From positions 70,001-134,000 of the forward strand of contig NC_064773.1 in assembly GCF_011397635.1 (NCBI RefSeq): a stretch of DNA of 64,000 nt, given 5' to 3'. Source of the DNA: Epinephelus fuscoguttatus (taxonomy: Eukaryota > Chordata > Actinopteri > Perciformes > Serranidae). The translations under genes and the position numbers were made by a program. This document shows, in pieces, positions 63,420 to 64,000 of the stretch; position 1 is the stretch's first letter, and every line of letters starts with the position of its first letter. Below the pieces are notes generated by a model. It saw only the letters and a program-made list of their open reading frames with translations, made no database searches and was not told where the DNA came from.

Positions 63420-64000
63420 TAGTCTGAAGGATCTAGAACCCACGGTGGTCTGAAAGATCTAAAACCCATTGTAGTCTGAAGGCTCTAGATCCCATTGTAA
63501 TGTGAAGGATCTAGTACCCATTGTAGTCTGAAGGGTCTAGATCCCATTGTAGTGTGAAGGATCTAGTACCCATTGTAGTCTTTAGGGTCCAGAACACATG
63601 GTGATCTGAAGGATCCAGAACCCATTGTAGTCTGAAGGGACTAGAACCCATGGTGGTCTGAATGCTCTAGAACCCATGGTGGGCTGAAGGATCTAGAACC
63701 CCTGGTAGTCTTAAGGCTCTAGAACCCATTATAGTCTTAGGGCTTTAGAGCCCATGGTAATCTGTAAATTCCAGAACCCATTGTAGTCTGAACGATCTAG
63801 AGGCCATGGTAGTTTGAAGGATCTAGAACCTATGGTAGTCTGAAGGATCTAGAACCCATGGTAGCCTGAAAGATCTAGAACCCATTGCAGACCGAAGGAT
63901 CGAGAACCCATTGTGGTGTGAAGGCTTTAGAACCTATTGTAGTCTGAAGTACCTAGAGGCCATCGTAGTCTGAAGGATCTGGAACCCATGGTGGTCCTGA
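63420..64000. repeat. About 27-bp diverged minisatellite in IRF5 intron 5
   Basis: Imperfect copies of gtagtctgaaggatctagaa then cccatg, running to the window edge. Confidence 0.9.

Overview
The window is nuclear DNA of a ray-finned (teleost) fish. The support is split, intron-containing genes with GT-AG splice sites, fish-type LINE-2, Tc1, hAT, Harbinger and tRNA-SINE insertions, and (AC)n/(TG)n microsatellites. The species cannot be named from the sequence. Two protein genes are present, both on the + strand, and no bacterial-type features are seen.

Gene 1 is TNPO3 (transportin-3, the importin-beta family receptor that carries SR splicing factors into the nucleus). All 22 coding exons can be placed (1221 to 38211). 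They join in frame into 923 codons with no frameshift or internal stop, the same length as I recall for the human protein. A 23rd, non-coding exon (about 43486 to 44100) carries the 3' UTR and an AATAAA signal. Gene 2 is IRF5 (interferon regulatory factor 5). It has a likely non-coding exon 1 ending at 50153, the ATG in exon 2 at 50509, and the complete tryptophan-cluster DNA-binding domain in exons 2-3. Two short acidic linker exons follow, and the gene then runs off the window.

Layout: 1-1005, a 53-bp minisatellite running up to the TNPO3 promoter; 1.3-16.8 kb, intron 1, packed with nested mobile elements (LINE-2 with a SINE inside; a TIR element; a MULE-like element with a Tc1 inside; an hAT deletion derivative with a THAP-domain segment inside); 16.8-33.4 kb, exons 2-21; 33.4-38.1 kb, intron 21 with a 31-bp array; 38.2-43.5 kb, an intron inside the 3' UTR filled by a 33-bp array; 44.3-48.5 kb, an intergenic 13+9-bp array; 48.6-50.2 kb, IRF5 upstream region; 50.7-60.9 kb, IRF5 intron 2, almost entirely a 28-bp array; 61.1-63.2 kb, IRF5 intron 3 with hAT-like and LINE-2 pieces; 63.4-64.0 kb, another array.

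The most striking property is that more than half of the window is minisatellite, and that several arrays are built from, or in phase with, exon/intron junctions. In TNPO3 introns 9 and 12 and in IRF5 intron 2, the repeat unit contains a copy of the 3' splice site of the next exon, so 3-9 decoy acceptors precede the true one. In TNPO3 intron 7 and IRF5 intron 2, the unit matches the end of the preceding exon. The very long ORFs on both strands of these arrays are by-products of unit lengths and are not genes. I found no convincing new multi-gene system. The splice-junction-derived arrays are the observation most worth following.
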